From contig NZ_SJFN01000031.1 in the NCBI RefSeq assembly GCF_004328075.1, forward strand, positions 35-55,623: DNA of 55,589 nt, written 5' to 3'. This document shows positions 7,982 to 16,612 of the stretch, in pieces. Below the pieces are notes generated by a model that worked only from the letters and a program-made list of their open reading frames with translations, made no database searches and was not told the DNA's origin. Within the stretch, counting starts at the first letter, position 1; each line of letters opens with the position of its first letter. The DNA comes from Siculibacillus lacustris. Its GTDB lineage: Bacteria; Pseudomonadota; Alphaproteobacteria; Rhizobiales; Ancalomicrobiaceae. The position numbers and the translations under genes were made by a program.

Positions 7982-8854
7982 ATGAACTATCGCCACGCCT
8001 TCCACGCCGGCAACTTCGCCGACGTCGTCAAACACGCGATCCTCGCCCGCATCCTGGTCCATCTCGCCGCCAAGCCCGCCCCCTTCCGGGTGATCGACAC
8101 CCATGCCGGCATCGGCCTCTACGATCTCGCCGGATCGGAAGCCCGCCGGACCGGCGAGTGGCGCGGCGGCATCGGCCGCCTGCTCGCCGCGCCGCTGCCC
8201 GACGCCGCCGCCGCCCTGCTCGAGCCCTATCTCGCGGCGGTCGCCACCACCGCCGGCGTGACCACCCCGAGCCGCCTCGACCCGGCGCACCTCGCGACCT
8301 ATCCCGGCTCGCCGCTGATCGTCCGCGCCGGTCTGCGCCGGGTCGATCGCGCCACCGCGGTCGAGCTCCACCCGGCCGACGCCGCGACGCTCGCCGCCCT
8401 GTTCGCCGGCGACGCCCGCCTCAAGGTGGTCGAACTCGACGGCTGGCTGGCGTTGAAGAGCTTCCTGCCGCCCAAGGAACGCCGCGGGCTGGTGCTGATC
8501 GATCCGCCCTTCGAGAACGTCGACGAATTCGACCGCGTCGTGCGCGGCCTGATCGAGGCGACCCAGCGCTTCGCCAACGGCATCTACATGGTCTGGCACC
8601 CGATCAAGGGCGCCGCCGATCTGCGCCGCCATCACCAGGACCTCGTCGACACCGGCCTGCGCCGCATCCTGACCGTGGAATTCGCCGTCGACCGGCCCGA
8701 CGCCGAGGGACCGCTGGTCGCCTGCGGCCTGACGATCGTCAACCCGCCCTGGACCTTGCCCGAAGAACTCGACGTGCTGCTGCCCGCCCTGATCGATCGC
8801 CTGGCGATCGGCCCCGACGCCTTCGCCGGTTGGCGCTGGCTGGTGCCGGAATGA
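7982..8854 (+). CDS. rlmJ: 23S rRNA (adenine(2030)-N6)-methyltransferase RlmJ
   Basis: This 290-residue SAM-dependent methyltransferase begins MNYRHAFHAGNFADVVKH, the highly conserved N-terminus of RlmJ. DTHAGIGLYDL is the SAM-binding motif I, and VLIDPPFE (D174) is the catalytic DPPF motif of N6-adenine methyltransferases. It modifies A2030 of 23S rRNA before assembly. The length is close to the E. coli enzyme (280). The start at 7982 follows GAGGA. It is transcribed alone, after the cold-shock terminator and 120 bases before the exported-protein cluster. Confidence 0.95.
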   Translation: MNYRHAFHAGNFADVVKHAILARILVHLAAKPAPFRVIDTHAGIGLYDLAGSEARRTGEWRGGIGRLLAAPLPDAAAALLEPYLAAVATTAGVTTPSRLDPAHLATYPGSPLIVRAGLRRVDRATAVELHPADAATLAALFAGDARLKVVELDGWLALKSFLPPKERRGLVLIDPPFENVDEFDRVVRGLIEATQRFANGIYMVWHPIKGAADLRRHHQDLVDTGLRRILTVEFAVDRPDAEGPLVACGLTIVNPPWTLPEELDVLLPALIDRLAIGPDAFAGWRWLVPE

Positions 8855-8974
8855 CCACAGCGACCGCCGGTCGCGCCGCACCACGGGAGCGGGACGATCT
8901 GGCGGCTTGACCCCCGTCTCAGGGTCGCTCATCGTCGCCTCGGCCCTGCACGGGCCGCGTAGAGGAGTCGTTCC

Positions 8975-9457
8975 ATGTCTCAGTCCCGCCGTTCGTCCCG
9001 CGGCGCCGTCCGGATCGCCGTCTTCGCGTCCCTGGCCGTCCTCGCCCTGTCCGGTCCGACCCTCGCCGCCGACCTCGGACCGAGCGTCGCCGCGGCCCCG
9101 ATCGCCGGCCTGCCCGAATGCGGCGACGACGGCATTCTCGGCACCATCCGCTCGCGCTTCGCCTATGGCGCCGCCCATGTCGAGTCGCGCGCTCTCGAAC
9201 TGGTGACCATCGAAAAGGTCCGCCAGATCGATCTGTCGATCGACCAGCCGAGCCCGATCGCCCGGCGCACCTGCGCCGCCGCAGTGGCGCTGTCCGACGG
9301 CACCCGCTCGCGCCTCGCCTATCGCATCGAGCGCGGCACCGGCTTCGCCGCGCCGGGCTATTTCGGCTGGCCGTCCAACGTCGAATTCTGCGTCGTCGGC
9401 CACGATCCCTGGCACGTCCACGACGGCGCCTGCCGCGAGCTGACCCGCTTCTGGTGA
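8975..9457 (+). CDS. Exported protein of unknown function
   Basis: This 160-residue protein has an N-terminal signal peptide (a positively charged start, then VFASLAVLALSGPTLAAD) and a mature part of about 128 residues. The mature part has four cysteines (PECGDDG, RRTCAAAV, EFCVVGHDPW, GACRELTRFW), likely two disulfides in the periplasm. The pattern CGDDGILGTIRSRFAYG...VEFCVVGHDPWHVH...GACR resembles a short secreted family seen in Rhizobiales with no assigned function. It heads a tight run of three exported proteins with RNase T2 38 bases downstream. No catalytic motif is evident. Confidence 0.78.
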   Translation: MSQSRRSSRGAVRIAVFASLAVLALSGPTLAADLGPSVAAAPIAGLPECGDDGILGTIRSRFAYGAAHVESRALELVTIEKVRQIDLSIDQPSPIARRTCAAAVALSDGTRSRLAYRIERGTGFAAPGYFGWPSNVEFCVVGHDPWHVHDGACRELTRFW

Positions 9458-9495
9458 ACCGCCGCCACGTCCCCGCCGACCCTCCGGAGGTCCCG

Positions 9496-10167
9496 ATGCC
9501 GCGTGCTCCGTGGCGGCTCGCCGCCGTCGTCCTCGGGCTCGTCCTCGCCCTGGCGAGCGCGCTGCCGGCCGCCGCCCAAGGGCGCGGCCGCGCCGGCGAC
9601 TTCGATTTCTGGGTGCTCTCGCTGTCGTGGTCGCCGAGCTACTGCGAAGCCACCGGCAACGCACGCCACGACGCCCAATGCGCCCGCCCCTTCGCCTTCG
9701 TGGTCCACGGCCTGTGGCCGCAGTACGAGCGCGGCTTTCCCGGCGCCTGCGACGCCGTGGTGCCGCCGCCCGGCCCCGATCTGGTCCGCTCGATGCTCGA
9801 CGTCATGCCGAGCCCCGGCCTGATCCGCCACGAATGGGACAAGCACGGCACCTGCTCGGGCCTGAAGGCCGAGAGCTATTTCACGGTGATCCGCCGCCTC
9901 TTCGAGAAGATCCGGATCCCCGCCGACTATGCGGTCGCCGACCGGCCACGCACCGTCGCCCCGAGCGAGGTCGAGCGCGCCTTCATCGCCGCCAACCGCG
10001 GCCTCGATCCGGCCGAGATCTCGGTGCTCTGTGACGGCCGCCGGCTGCAGGAGGTCCGCTTCTGCCTGAAGAAGGATCTCTCGGCCTTCCGCGCCTGCCC
10101 GGAGGTCGAGCGTCGCTCCTGCCGCCTCGAGCGGGTCTACCTGCCGGCCGTGCGCGGAGGAAACTGA
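9496..10167 (+). CDS. Secreted ribonuclease T2
   Basis: This 223-residue protein has a signal peptide (about residues 1-27) and both active-site blocks of the RNase T2 family: CAS I, FVVHGLWPQY with H71, and CAS II, RHEWDKHGTCSG with H112, E113, K116 and H117. It should cleave single-stranded RNA to 2',3'-cyclic then 3'-phosphates in the periplasm or outside. Several cysteines fit the disulfides of the family. The start at 9496 has CCGGAGG 5 bases upstream. It sits 38 bases after the four-cysteine protein and 2 bases before the DUF1176 gene, so the three are almost certainly one transcript. It could serve in phosphate/nucleoside scavenging, as E. coli RNase I does. Confidence 0.94.
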   Translation: MPRAPWRLAAVVLGLVLALASALPAAAQGRGRAGDFDFWVLSLSWSPSYCEATGNARHDAQCARPFAFVVHGLWPQYERGFPGACDAVVPPPGPDLVRSMLDVMPSPGLIRHEWDKHGTCSGLKAESYFTVIRRLFEKIRIPADYAVADRPRTVAPSEVERAFIAANRGLDPAEISVLCDGRRLQEVRFCLKKDLSAFRACPEVERRSCRLERVYLPAVRGGN

Positions 10168-10169
10168 CC

Positions 10170-11411
10170 ATGCGTCTCGCCCTCGCCCTCGCCGCCGGCC
10201 TCGCCTGCGGTCTCGCCGCCCCGTCGGCGGTCCGCGCCGAGGTCGTCGAGGCGACCGTGCGCGGCTGGACCGCCCGCTGCGATGCGCCGACCTGCCGCGC
10301 CAGCCTGCCCTCGGCCTCCGGCAAACAGGCGCTGATGATCGGCCGCTTCGAGGCCGGCGACGGCGTCGCCCTCGGCCTCTCGACCCCCGGCGCCATCGCC
10401 GACCGCGATCGCCCGATGACCCTGCGCATCGACGGCCGCCGCGTCGCCGATCTGGAGCCCGGCCGCGGCTTCGCGCCGCGCGAACGGGTCGAGGCGCTGT
10501 GGATCGTCGACGCCCGCCTCGCCGAGACGGTGGTCGCCGCCCTCGACGGCGCCAAGCAACTGCGATTCGAATACATCGACGTCACCGGCGCCCCCTACGA
10601 CGCCGACTTCGACGTCTCGGCCTTCCGCGACCTCCTCGCCTGGACCGATGCCCGCCTCGGCCGCGCCACCCGCCGCGCCAAGGGCGTGGTGCCGGTCGGC
10701 CTCGCCGAAGCCCCCGCCCCGAGCCGCGCCGACCTCGTCGTGCGCCAGGGCGTGCCGCCGCGGCTCATCGCCAAACATGTCGCCGCCAGCGACTGCGAGG
10801 CGCCCAATTCGCCCTTGCTGCGGACCTTCAAGCCGGTGATCGGCGTCCTCTCCTCGACCGCCATCCTCTATGCCGTGCCCTGCACCGCCTCGTCCGGCAA
10901 CGTCTCGTTCCGCGCCTGGGTGGTCGAGAGCGGCGAAATCGGCGGCATCACCCCGCTCTATTTCGCCATGGCCGACCCGGTGCTGGGCTGGCGCGGCACC
11001 GACCTCGTCCACAACGTCGAATACGACGACAAGACCCAGCGCCTGACCTCGACCCAGCGCACCGGCGCCGGCTGCGGCGTGCGCGGGGTGTGGCGCTGGA
11101 AGAAGTGGGCCTTCGCGATGGAGGAGATGCGGGTCGCCGAGGACTGCGTCGAAGGCCGCTCGCCCGCCGACTGGCCGCGCGTCTGGCCGCTCGACAAGGC
11201 CGCCCCGCTCCGCCCGGCCTCCCTGCCCGCCGCGCCGGTCGCCGTCATGCCGGCGCCGGCCCAGATGCCGGTGCCGCCCACCGCGCCGCCCGCCCCCGAG
11301 TCGCCCGCGGAAGCGCCGCCGGCCGCCGCCGCGCCGGTCCCTGTCCCGGCGCCCGTCCCTGCCTCGCCGCCGCCCGCCGATGCCCCGGCGGCGACCGCAC
11401 CGCCCACGTGA
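10170..11411 (+). CDS. Exported DUF1176-like protein with Pro/Ala-rich tail
   Basis: The 413-residue product has a signal peptide (MRLALALAAGLACGLAAPSAVRA), a region with the DUF1176 pattern across about residues 25-345, and a C-terminal Pro/Ala-rich low-complexity tail from about 350. Family-like blocks are VRGWTARCDAPTCRA, AILYAVPCTA, LVHNVEYDDKTQRLTS, CGVRGVWRWKKWAF and EDCVEGRSPADWPRVWP. DUF1176 proteins are periplasmic and of unknown function. The paired cysteines suggest disulfides. It starts 2 bases after the RNase T2 stop, implying translational coupling. The tail may span peptidoglycan or act as a flexible tether. No enzymatic motif is visible. Confidence 0.8.
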   Translation: MRLALALAAGLACGLAAPSAVRAEVVEATVRGWTARCDAPTCRASLPSASGKQALMIGRFEAGDGVALGLSTPGAIADRDRPMTLRIDGRRVADLEPGRGFAPRERVEALWIVDARLAETVVAALDGAKQLRFEYIDVTGAPYDADFDVSAFRDLLAWTDARLGRATRRAKGVVPVGLAEAPAPSRADLVVRQGVPPRLIAKHVAASDCEAPNSPLLRTFKPVIGVLSSTAILYAVPCTASSGNVSFRAWVVESGEIGGITPLYFAMADPVLGWRGTDLVHNVEYDDKTQRLTSTQRTGAGCGVRGVWRWKKWAFAMEEMRVAEDCVEGRSPADWPRVWPLDKAAPLRPASLPAAPVAVMPAPAQMPVPPTAPPAPESPAEAPPAAAAPVPVPAPVPASPPPADAPAATAPPT

Positions 11412-11440
11412 CCCGTCCTTCCGTCGCCCAGGAGTCGACC

Positions 11441-12040
11441 ATGCCCGTGCTGCGTACCGTCCATCCCTCGCCCTTCGGCCGCAAGGTCGAGATCGCCGCC
11501 GCCGTACTCGGCCTCGGCGCCGTCGTCACGGTGCGCAAGGCCGACACCAACGATCCGGCCGACAGCCTGCGCGAGGAGAATCCGCTCGGCAAGATCCCGA
11601 CCCTGATCCTCGACGACGGCTCCACTCTGTTCGACAGCCGGGTGATTCTCGAATGGCTCGACCAGCGCGCCGGCGGCGGCCGCATCCTGCCGACCGAGCC
11701 CGAGGCGCGCTTCGCCGCCCTGCGTCTGCAGGCGCTGGCCGACGGCCTGCTGGATGCCGCCCTGCTCTGTCTCTACGAGGTCCGCATGCGCCCCGAAACC
11801 GAGCGCAGCCCCGGCTGGGTCGAGCGGCAGCAGGGCAAGATCGACCGCACCCTCGCCCATCTCGAGGCCGCAGTGCCGCCGCTCGCCCCGGTCACCGTCG
11901 GCACCATCGCCCTGGCCTGTGCGCTCGGCTATCTCGACATCCGTTTCGAAGGCAAGTGGCGGGCCGCCCATCCGCGGCTGGTCGCCTGGCTCGACGGCTT
12001 CGCCACCATCGTCCCGGCCTTCGCCGCGACCGCCGGCTGA
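11441..12040 (+). CDS. Glutathione S-transferase family protein
   Basis: This 199-residue cytosolic protein has an N-terminal thioredoxin-like GST domain (residues 1-80: MPVLRTVHPSPFGRKVEIAA, then NPLGKIPTLILDDG with the cis-proline, and FDSRVILEWLDQ) and an all-alpha C-terminal domain. A Ser (HPSPFGRK) is placed for glutathione activation. It lies 29 bases after the exported cluster with CAGGAG upstream. It may share the transcript but has no obvious functional tie to it. A perfect hairpin terminator follows. The substrate cannot be predicted. Confidence 0.9.
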   Translation: MPVLRTVHPSPFGRKVEIAAAVLGLGAVVTVRKADTNDPADSLREENPLGKIPTLILDDGSTLFDSRVILEWLDQRAGGGRILPTEPEARFAALRLQALADGLLDAALLCLYEVRMRPETERSPGWVERQQGKIDRTLAHLEAAVPPLAPVTVGTIALACALGYLDIRFEGKWRAAHPRLVAWLDGFATIVPAFAATAG

Positions 12041-12052
12041 CCCGGAAACGCC

Positions 12053-12084
12053 GACGGGGGCCGATCGTCCGATCGGCCCCCGTC
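12053..12084. terminator. Perfect bidirectional hairpin between gst and omp
   Basis: A perfect 15-bp stem (12053-12067 with 12070-12084) closed by a 2-base loop lies between convergent genes. There is no long T-run on the plus side. It probably ends transcription from both directions. Confidence 0.7.
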
Positions 12085-12103
12085 GCGTCGCAGTCGTCGC
12101 CGC

Positions 12104-12736
12104 TCAGAAGTGGAAGGCGGCGCCGCCCCGCAGGATGTTGCTGTTGACCGACGAACTGGCGCCGCCGATGCCGTGGTTCTCGCGGCCGAAGCCCTCGTGG
12201 ATCAATTCGCCCTTGAGCGTCACCCGATCGACGACCTGACCTTCGACGCCGCCGCCGAGCGCATAGCCGACGCTGGTGGTCGAGCTGGAGCGCCCCAGCG
12301 CCTTCAGAGTGTTGTCGGCGAAGGCCACGCCGCCGGTGGCGTAGGGCATCACCTTGTCGAAGGCGACGCCGACGCGGCCGCGGATCGAGCCGTTCCAGTC
12401 GGAGCGATACTTGTAGAGGTTGCCGCTGACGACCCGGTCGGCGGTCTGGCCGGAGATGTTGAGATCGGCTTCGGCGCCGACCACGACGTTCTTGCCGACC
12501 GTCGAGTTGATGCCGCCGTAGACGCCGACCTGCAGACCGTCGAGGCTGTTCGGACCCCAACCGTGGCCGACCTGGCCACCGAGGTAGGGGCCGTTCCAGG
12601 CCGGGGCGGACGCCACCGGCGCCGCATAGCCGTAGCCGGGGGCCGGCGGCGGCGCGCCGTACATGTCGGCGGCGAGGGAGGGGCCGATCGCCGCGATCGA
12701 AGCAGCGACGGCGAGGGCGAGCGTGACGCGGGACAT
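12104..12736 (-). CDS. Outer-membrane beta-barrel protein (Omp25/31-like)
   Basis: The 210-residue product has a signal peptide cleaved after SLAAD, a short Pro/Gly/Tyr-rich stretch, and an 8-strand barrel of alternating hydrophobic residues (WNGPYLGGQVGHGWG, VGAEADLNISG, GSIRGRVGVAF, YATGGVAFADN, LKGELIHEGFGRENH) ending in the C-terminal Phe of outer-membrane proteins (AAFHF). The family is Omp25/Omp31 of Hyphomicrobiales, abundant envelope proteins. It is a diverged neighbour of the next omp gene: both share YATGG/YGTGG and the GRENH near the end. It has its own promoter-like sequence at 12817-12845. Confidence 0.88.
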   Translation of the reverse strand: MSRVTLALAVAASIAAIGPSLAADMYGAPPPAPGYGYAAPVASAPAWNGPYLGGQVGHGWGPNSLDGLQVGVYGGINSTVGKNVVVGAEADLNISGQTADRVVSGNLYKYRSDWNGSIRGRVGVAFDKVMPYATGGVAFADNTLKALGRSSSTTSVGYALGGGVEGQVVDRVTLKGELIHEGFGRENHGIGGASSSVNSNILRGGAAFHF

Positions 12737-12816
12737 GATCGTACCTTCGCTGTGGGTGTTCGCGAGGATCCGACGGAAGACCGTAGGATCATGTTCACCA
12801 AGATACGACCACCGCG

Positions 12817-12845
12817 GTTAAGCGCAGGTTCAGAAACGCAGTCAA
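12817..12845 (-). promoter_or_regulatory. Candidate promoter of the 12.1-kb omp gene
   Basis: On the minus strand TTGACT (12840-12845), a 17-base spacer and CTTAAC (12817-12822) lie about 80 bases before the start codon in an AT-richer patch. The -35 is strong (5/6) and the -10 weak. Confidence 0.45.
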
Positions 12846-12894
12846 TTTTCGGTAAATGCCCAAACTCTCAAGTAAACCTGTAAGGCAAAAAGAA

Positions 12895-12940
12895 GAAGCC
12901 CGCCGCGAGCATCGGGTTTCCGACGCCTGCGGCGGGCTTC
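12895..12940 (-). terminator. Intrinsic terminator of the second omp gene
   Basis: A perfect 12-bp stem (GAAGCCCGCCGC, 12895-12906, with 12929-12940) is followed on the minus strand by TTCTTTTTGCC. It lies 18 bases after the stop of the upstream omp gene and separates the two omp transcripts. Confidence 0.85.
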
Positions 12941-12957
12941 TATGCGAAGTCGCTCGA

Positions 12958-13641
12958 TCAGAACTTGTAGTTCAGACCGACGCGAACCAGATGATCGCTG
13001 ACGTCCTGGCGCACCGGACCGACATTGCCGAAGTTGTGGTTCTCGCGGCCGTAGTCCGAATAGAGATATTCGCCCTTGACCGAGATGTTCCGCGCCACGG
13101 CGTATTCGACACCGCCACCGATCGTCCAACCGGCGCGAACGTCGCTCTTCTTTTCGGTGGTGAAGCCGTCGGAAGCCTTGGTGCGGAAGTTGGCGACGGC
13201 GAGACCGCCGGTGCCGTAGACCAGGAAGTTGTCGAAGGCATAGCCGGCGCGAGCGCGCGCGGTGCCCGACCAATCCTTCTGGGAGTTCAGCGTGCCGCCG
13301 ATCACCGACTTGGTCTTCGACGAGTCGCCGTAGCCGATGTCGCCTTCGACGCCGAGCACCCAGGGCCCGGTCTGGAAATTGTAGCCGGCCTGCACGCCGC
13401 CGAACACGGTGGCGCCGTCGATGTTGGTGTTGCCGCCGCCGACGCGGGCCTTGTCGAGGACCCAGTCACCGCCGAGGTTCACACCGGCATAGAGGCCCGT
13501 CCAGTTGTAGGCGGACGCCTGAGCGACCATCGGCTGCTGGGCGACCGGCGCGCGGCGCGACAGGTCGGCAGCGAAGCCCGTGGCGGTCGCCGTGGCGAAG
13601 GCCAGGGATCCGACGGCCACACGAAGGAAGAAGGAGTTCAT
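12958..13641 (-). CDS. Outer-membrane beta-barrel protein (Omp25/31 family)
   Basis: The 227-residue product has a signal peptide (cut near FAAD), then WTGLYAGVNLGGDW, a strong Omp25/31 signature. The remaining barrel strands include GGVQAGYNFQTGPWVLGVEGDIGY, ARARAGYAFDNFLVYGTGGLAVANF, VRAGWTIGGGVEYAV, VKGEYLYSDYG and the terminal Phe (GLNYKF). It is a structural outer-membrane protein with possible porin or immunogenic roles in relatives. GAGGA lies 6 bases before the ATG. It is more typical of the family than its neighbour. A strong terminator follows. Confidence 0.93.
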   Translation of the reverse strand: MNSFFLRVAVGSLAFATATATGFAADLSRRAPVAQQPMVAQASAYNWTGLYAGVNLGGDWVLDKARVGGGNTNIDGATVFGGVQAGYNFQTGPWVLGVEGDIGYGDSSKTKSVIGGTLNSQKDWSGTARARAGYAFDNFLVYGTGGLAVANFRTKASDGFTTEKKSDVRAGWTIGGGVEYAVARNISVKGEYLYSDYGRENHNFGNVGPVRQDVSDHLVRVGLNYKF

Positions 13642-13990
13642 CGCAAGTCCTCACTGTATGACACGGTTGTCGTCCGGCTCCCGATGCCGATCGGATTCGA
13701 GACACCACCACAACGCGAACGCAGCCCGGTTGGTTCCGAAGGCGGCGTCGAAGAGGGAGGCTAGGCGCCGAATGGGGCGACAAACCGTGAAGAATGTGGC
13801 GAACTGGGTCCGAATTCGTGATCCGGGGGCTTTGCGCCTGCGGTCTGCCATGTGAGTGGTGCAATGGTTAGCGATGCGTAAATGCTGGGATTTCGCCCCT
13901 GCGACCGCGTTCGAGTGGTCCGATCGGCGCGGCTGCGCGTAGGATGGCGAGGACAATTCACATTCTCGAGATCGACGGCTACCCGACGCC
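13642..13990. other. Divergent intergenic region omp / SDR
   Basis: These 349 bases have lower GC than their surroundings around 13780-13900, as expected for promoters of a highly expressed outer-membrane gene. A CATACA-like -10 for the omp gene lies close to its start, but no convincing -35 was found. No open frame here looks genuine. Confidence 0.4.
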
Positions 13991-14761
13991 ATGACCCCGA
14001 CCGCCGCCCCTCGCACCGCCCTCGTCACCGGCGCCGCCCGCCGCATCGGTGAAGCGATCGCCCGTGATCTCGCCGCCCACGGCTGGGCGGTCGCCGTTCA
14101 TTACAAGGCCAGCCGCGACACCGCCGAAACCGTGGTCGCCGACATCGCCCGAGCCGGCGGTCGCGCCGTGGCGATCGGTGGCGATCTCGCCGATCTCGCC
14201 GCCCTGCCCGATCTGGTCGCCGCCGCCACGGCCGCCCTCGGTCCGATCGGCCTGCTGGTCAACAACGCCTCGGAGTTCGAGCCCGACGAGATCGGCGGCC
14301 TCGACGCCGCGACGATGATGCAGCGGCTCGCCCTCGACCTCGCCTCGCCCTGCCTGTTGACCGATGCCTGGGTCCGCGCCCTGCCCGCCGGCATGGCCGG
14401 CAGTTGTGTCCACATGATCGATCAGCGGGTGTTGAAGCCGGTGCCGGGCTTCTTCACCTATACGCTCGCCAAATCGGCGCTGTGGACCGCCACCCGGACC
14501 ATGGCCCAGGCGCTGGCGCCGCGCATCCGGGTCAATGCCATCGGCCCCGGCCCGACCTTTCCCGGGCCGCGCCAATCGGTCGGCCAGTTCGAGCGCCAGG
14601 TCGCGGCGGTGCCGCTCGCCCGCGGCCCGGGTCCGGAGGAGTTCGGCCGCACCGTCCGCTACTTCGCCGAGACGCCGTCGGTCACCGGCCAGATGATCTG
14701 CCTCGACGGCGGCCAGCATCTCGCCTGGGCGACGCCCGACGCCGTCGACATCGGCGAATGA
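13991..14761 (+). CDS. SDR-family oxidoreductase (pteridine-reductase-like)
   Basis: This 256-residue short-chain dehydrogenase/reductase has the NADP-binding TGAARRIG (13-20), an Arg-rich motif suggesting NADPH, the structural NNAS (91-94), and the catalytic Y157-x3-K161 (YTLAK). The C-terminal VTGQMICLDGGQHLAW is typical. TGAARRIG, the HYKAS block and HMIDQRVLKPVPGFFTYTLAK resemble the FolM/dihydromonapterin- or pteridine-reductase-like SDRs of alphaproteobacteria, so a tetrahydropterin substrate is possible. It is first in a tight three-gene run, 10 bases before the AXE1-type esterase. No good ribosome-binding site precedes the ATG. Confidence 0.87.
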   Translation: MTPTAAPRTALVTGAARRIGEAIARDLAAHGWAVAVHYKASRDTAETVVADIARAGGRAVAIGGDLADLAALPDLVAAATAALGPIGLLVNNASEFEPDEIGGLDAATMMQRLALDLASPCLLTDAWVRALPAGMAGSCVHMIDQRVLKPVPGFFTYTLAKSALWTATRTMAQALAPRIRVNAIGPGPTFPGPRQSVGQFERQVAAVPLARGPGPEEFGRTVRYFAETPSVTGQMICLDGGQHLAWATPDAVDIGE

Positions 14762-14771
14762 GGCGCCCGCG

Positions 14772-15758
14772 ATGACCCGATCCGCCACCGCCGGCCCCGC
14801 CCTCGGCTTTCGCCACGGCCATCCCTTCGATCCGAGCTACGGCCTGACGCTGGCCGAGCTCCTGCGGATCGAGCCGCCGGCGCCGCCCGCCGGCTTCGCC
14901 GAATTCTGGCGCGCCCGCCATGCCGCCGCCCGCGCCGTCGATCCCGCCCCGCGCCTGAACGAGGTCGCCCTCGACCATCCGACGCGGCGGGTGTTCGATC
15001 TCCGCTATGCGTCCACCGGCGGCGTCGCCATCGGCGGCTGGCTGACCCTGCCGCGCCGGGCTCCGCCGATTCGCGGCCTCGTCGTCGGCCACGGCTACGG
15101 CGGCCGCGACGGTCCCGATCTCGCCTGTCCCGGCGGCGACGAGGCGGCTGTGATCTTTCCCTGCGTGCGCGGCCTGTCGCGCTCGGCCCGCCCCGATCTC
15201 TCGTCCGATCCCGGCGTCCACGTCGTCCACGGCATCGCCGACCGCGCGACCTACGTGATCGGCGGCTGCGTCGACGATCTGTGGCTCGCCGTCTCGGCGC
15301 TGCTGGTGCTCCATCCCGAGCTCGCCGGGCGGATCGGCTATTCCGGCCTCAGCCTCGGCGGCGGCCTCGGCGCCCTGGCGCTGCCCTGGGACGACCGCAT
15401 CGCCCGCGCCGAACTGCTGTTGCCGACCTTCGGCCATCAGGCGCTGCGCCTGACCTTGCCTTCGACCGGCTCGGTCGCCGGCCTCCAGGCCCACGAGGCC
15501 CGGGTCGGCGGATCGATGGCGACCCTGCAATGGTACGACGCGGCGATGGCGGCGGGCTTCGTCGATCGCCCGCTGCTCATCGGCTGCGCCCTGTTCGATC
15601 CGGCGGTCGCCCCGCCGGGCCAATTCGCGGTCCACAATGCCGCGGCCGGACCGAAGGATCTCGTCATATTCGATGCGGGTCATTTCGATTATCCTGGGGC
15701 GGCCGCCCAGGAAACCGCTCGAATCGCGCGATCGACGGAGTTCTTCGCGGCCCTGTGA
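14772..15758 (+). CDS. Acetylxylan esterase / cephalosporin-C deacetylase family hydrolase
   Basis: This 328-residue alpha/beta hydrolase is of the AXE1 (CE7-like) family. The N-terminal FDPSYGLTLAELLRIEPPAPPAGFAEFWRARHA is the lead-in typical of the family. The nucleophile elbow is GYSGLSLGGG with S194, the acid is D276 (CALFDPAVAPPGQF) and the base is H304 (DAGHFDYPG). CE7 enzymes deacetylate acetylated sugars or cephalosporin-C. The sequence is more diverged than the Bacillus/Thermotoga enzymes (the RGQ motif is not obvious; CVRGLSRS occupies that place), so the substrate is uncertain. No signal peptide, hence cytosolic. It sits 10 bases from each neighbour in an apparent operon. Confidence 0.82.
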   Translation: MTRSATAGPALGFRHGHPFDPSYGLTLAELLRIEPPAPPAGFAEFWRARHAAARAVDPAPRLNEVALDHPTRRVFDLRYASTGGVAIGGWLTLPRRAPPIRGLVVGHGYGGRDGPDLACPGGDEAAVIFPCVRGLSRSARPDLSSDPGVHVVHGIADRATYVIGGCVDDLWLAVSALLVLHPELAGRIGYSGLSLGGGLGALALPWDDRIARAELLLPTFGHQALRLTLPSTGSVAGLQAHEARVGGSMATLQWYDAAMAAGFVDRPLLIGCALFDPAVAPPGQFAVHNAAAGPKDLVIFDAGHFDYPGAAAQETARIARSTEFFAAL

Positions 15759-15768
15759 AGGCCGCCCG

Positions 15769-16497
15769 ATGAAACGAGACCATCACCGCTGGTATTCCGA
15801 TCGCCTCCACCGCGACATGGACCTCCTGATCTTCGGAGAGAGCGGCGCGCGCGTCCTGATCTTCCCGACCCGCGACGGCCGTTTCTGGGAATACGAAGAC
15901 ATGGGCGTGGTCGCTCGCCTCGCGCCGCGGGTCGCCGCCGGCCACCTGCAATTGTGGTGCGTCGACAGTCTCGACCGCGAGACCCTCTACGGCACCTGGG
16001 GCAGCCCGGCCGATCGCCTGCACCGCCATCTCGCCTTCGAATCCTACGTGCTGGAGGAGGTGCTGCCGCTGATGGAGCGGATCAATCCCCATCCGGCGAC
16101 CATCGCCCACGGCTGCAGCCTCGGCGCTTTCCACGCCGCCAACATCGCCTTCCGCCATCCCTGCCGCTTCCAGAAGCTCGCCGCCTTCTCCGGTCGCTAC
16201 GACCTGACCCGGGCGATGGAGGATTTCGCCGATCTGTTCGCCGGCCACTACGACGACGCGGTCTACTACAACACCCCGAATCACTTCCTGCCCGGCCTCG
16301 AGGATCCCGACGCCCTCGCTGCGCTGCGCCGCATGGACATCGTCCTGACCATCGGCGCCGAGGATCCGTTCCTCGAGGACAATCGCCATCTGTCGCGGGT
16401 CCTCGCCGCCAAGGGCATCGGCCATCGCTTCGAAGTGTGGGACGGTCGCGCCCATTCGGCCGGCGCCTGGCGCCGCATGGCCGAGCTCTACGTCTGA
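15769..16497 (+). CDS. Esterase-D-like alpha/beta hydrolase
   Basis: This 242-residue cytosolic protein fits the putative-esterase (PF00756-like) alpha/beta hydrolase fold. The predicted triad is S117 in [11 protein letters not shown]199 in GAEDPF and H229 in [10 protein letters not shown]. The N-terminus ([35 protein letters not shown]) matches a small group of uncharacterised bacterial esterases whose substrates are unknown. It begins 10 bases after the AXE1-type hydrolase, so the SDR and the two hydrolases probably form one operon. Its fold family differs from the upstream hydrolase, so it is not a tandem duplicate. Confidence 0.83.
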   Translation: MKRDHHRWYSDRLHRDMDLLIFGESGARVLIFPTRDGRFWEYEDMGVVARLAPRVAAGHLQLWCVDSLDRETLYGTWGSPADRLHRHLAFESYVLEEVLPLMERINPHPATIAHGCSLGAFHAANIAFRHPCRFQKLAAFSGRYDLTRAMEDFADLFAGHYDDAVYYNTPNHFLPGLEDPDALAALRRMDIVLTIGAEDPFLEDNRHLSRVLAAKGIGHRFEVWDGRAHSAGAWRRMAELYV

Positions 16498-16612
16498 ACG
16501 CCGGGGACGAGCGGACGTCGCCGCTGGCGGTGCGGCCCGACCTGCGCCATATGGGAGGGAGCGGCCGCCCCCGCAGACTCGGGGGCCCGCCGCCCCGGAC
16601 CCGCGCAGAGCC

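Noticed and set aside
13991-16497. A polysaccharide-degradation locus based on the acetylxylan-esterase-like gene
   Set aside because: No glycoside hydrolase, sugar transporter or signal peptide is nearby, and the CE7 RGQ motif is not clear.
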